This document shows positions 33,767 to 34,456 of a stretch of DNA of 34,456 nt, piece after piece. The stretch's first letter is position 1, and the number at the start of each line of letters is the position of its first letter. Source of the stretch: JANQPX01 sp039197065 (GTDB lineage Bacteria; Pseudomonadota; Alphaproteobacteria; Geminicoccales; Geminicoccaceae); assembly GCA_039197065.1 (NCBI GenBank), contig JBCCUL010000050.1:1-34456 (forward strand). Direction: 5' to 3'. The position numbers and the translations under genes are program-made. Under the pieces are notes generated by a model. The model worked only from the letters and a program-made list of their open reading frames with translations, was not told the origin of the DNA and searched no databases.

Positions 33767-34456
33767 ATGGCGAAGGTAGCATTGGTCACGGGCGGTTCGC
33801 GCGGCATTGGTGCGGCGATTTCGAAAGCGATGAAGGAGGCGGGTTACAGCGTCGCCGCGAATTACGCCGGCAATGACGAGGCGGCGAACGCCTTCAAGGC
33901 CGAAACCGGCATTCCCGTCTACAAATGGTCGGTCGCGGACTACGAGGCCTGCGCGGCCGGTATTGCCGACGTCGAGGCGGATCTGGGGCCGGTGGACGTG
34001 CTGGTCAACAATGCCGGCATCACGCGCGACGGCATGTTCCACAAGATGACGCCCGAGCAGTGGAAAGAGGTGATCGACACCAATCTTTCCGGTCTGTTCA
34101 ACATGACCCATCCGATCTTCCCCGGCATGCGGGCGCGCGGCTTCGGGCGGATCATCAACATCAGCTCGATCAACGGCCAGAAGGGCCAGGCGGGCCAGGT
34201 GAACTACTCCGCGGCCAAGGCCGGCGACGTCGGCTTCACCCGGGCGCTGGCCCAGGAAGGCGCCTTCAAGGGCGTCACGGTGAACGCGATCTGCCCCGGC
34301 TATATCGGCACGGAAATGGTGCGCGCGATCCCGCAAAAGGTGCTGGACGAGAAGATCATCCCGCAGATCCCGGTGGGCCGTCTCGGCGAGCCCGAGGAGA
34401 TCGCGCGCTGCGTCGTCTTCCTCGCCTCCGACGACGCCGGATTCCTCACCGGCTCC
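33767..34456 (+). CDS. phaB: Acetoacetyl-CoA reductase PhaB (3' partial)
   Basis: The visible 230 residues of this short-chain dehydrogenase run to the window edge with no stop, probably lacking only about ten. The NADPH-binding motif TGGSRGIG, the NNAG motif, the catalytic serine in NISSINGQKGQAGQ and the YSAAK motif are all present; the C-terminal part includes CPGYIGTEMV. It reduces acetoacetyl-CoA to (R)-3-hydroxybutyryl-CoA for PHB synthesis. AAGGAG precedes the ATG. Confidence 0.93.
   Translation, partial: MAKVALVTGGSRGIGAAISKAMKEAGYSVAANYAGNDEAANAFKAETGIPVYKWSVADYEACAAGIADVEADLGPVDVLVNNAGITRDGMFHKMTPEQWKEVIDTNLSGLFNMTHPIFPGMRARGFGRIINISSINGQKGQAGQVNYSAAKAGDVGFTRALAQEGAFKGVTVNAICPGYIGTEMVRAIPQKVLDEKIIPQIPVGRLGEPEEIARCVVFLASDDAGFLTGS

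Overview
The window reads as one GC-rich chromosomal segment of an alphaproteobacterium with a versatile redox lifestyle. It carries bacteriochlorophyll genes (bchE, bchJ) beside hemN, a complete Sox thiosulfate-oxidation region with sulfide and sulfite dehydrogenases, PHB synthesis genes (phaA, phaB), FNR-type boxes (TTGA-N6-TCAA) and PpsR/CrtJ-type boxes (TGTC-N10-GACA). Together these point to a purple non-sulfur or aerobic anoxygenic phototroph, but the genus cannot be fixed from the sequence. No tRNA, rRNA, CRISPR array, insertion sequence or integrase was seen, and no gene-free stretch exceeds 300 bases.

Layout. (1) 2-3073, +: C-terminal part of a large secreted cadherin/RTX calcium-binding protein, cut by the window edge. 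(2) 3126-10814, -: a tight unit transcribed as two di-haem peroxidases, a Tat-signal Rieske protein, a molybdopterin oxidoreductase of the arsenite oxidase/iodate reductase type, and a HEAT-repeat protein. The combination of peroxidase pair, Rieske and molybdoenzyme is the hallmark of dissimilatory iodate reductase (Idr), not arsenite oxidase. (3) 11054-11776, +: a divergent Crp/Fnr regulator; two FNR boxes lie in the shared promoter region. (4) 11895-16110, +: bchE, bchJ, hemN and a CBS-pair protein, preceded by two PpsR-type palindromes. (5) 16156-17535, -: a beta-hydroxyacid dehydrogenase, then a c-type cytochrome with an FNR box upstream. (6) 17778-32338: the sulfur region. It holds a periplasmic rhodanese, SorAB-type sulfite dehydrogenase, flavocytochrome c sulfide dehydrogenase, an ArsR-family thiol sensor of the SqrR/BigR type, soxB-V-W-C-D, soxX-Y-Z-A, a periplasmic DsrE-like protein, and soxT-soxS. 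(7) 32528 to the end, +: phaA and the start of phaB.

How the parts fit. Sulfide, thiosulfate and sulfite are oxidised in the periplasm by FCSD, Sox and SorAB, which deliver electrons to c-type cytochromes. Those electrons can feed photosynthetic carbon fixation, oxygen, or, if the Idr assignment is right, iodate. The FNR boxes at idr and at the cytochrome gene suggest low-oxygen induction. The PpsR boxes at bchE suggest light/oxygen control of the oxygen-independent cyclase. The main points of interest are the idr locus next to bch and sox genes, the HEAT-repeat gene at the end of the idr unit, a SoxD with only one haem domain, and several well-formed regulatory sites.
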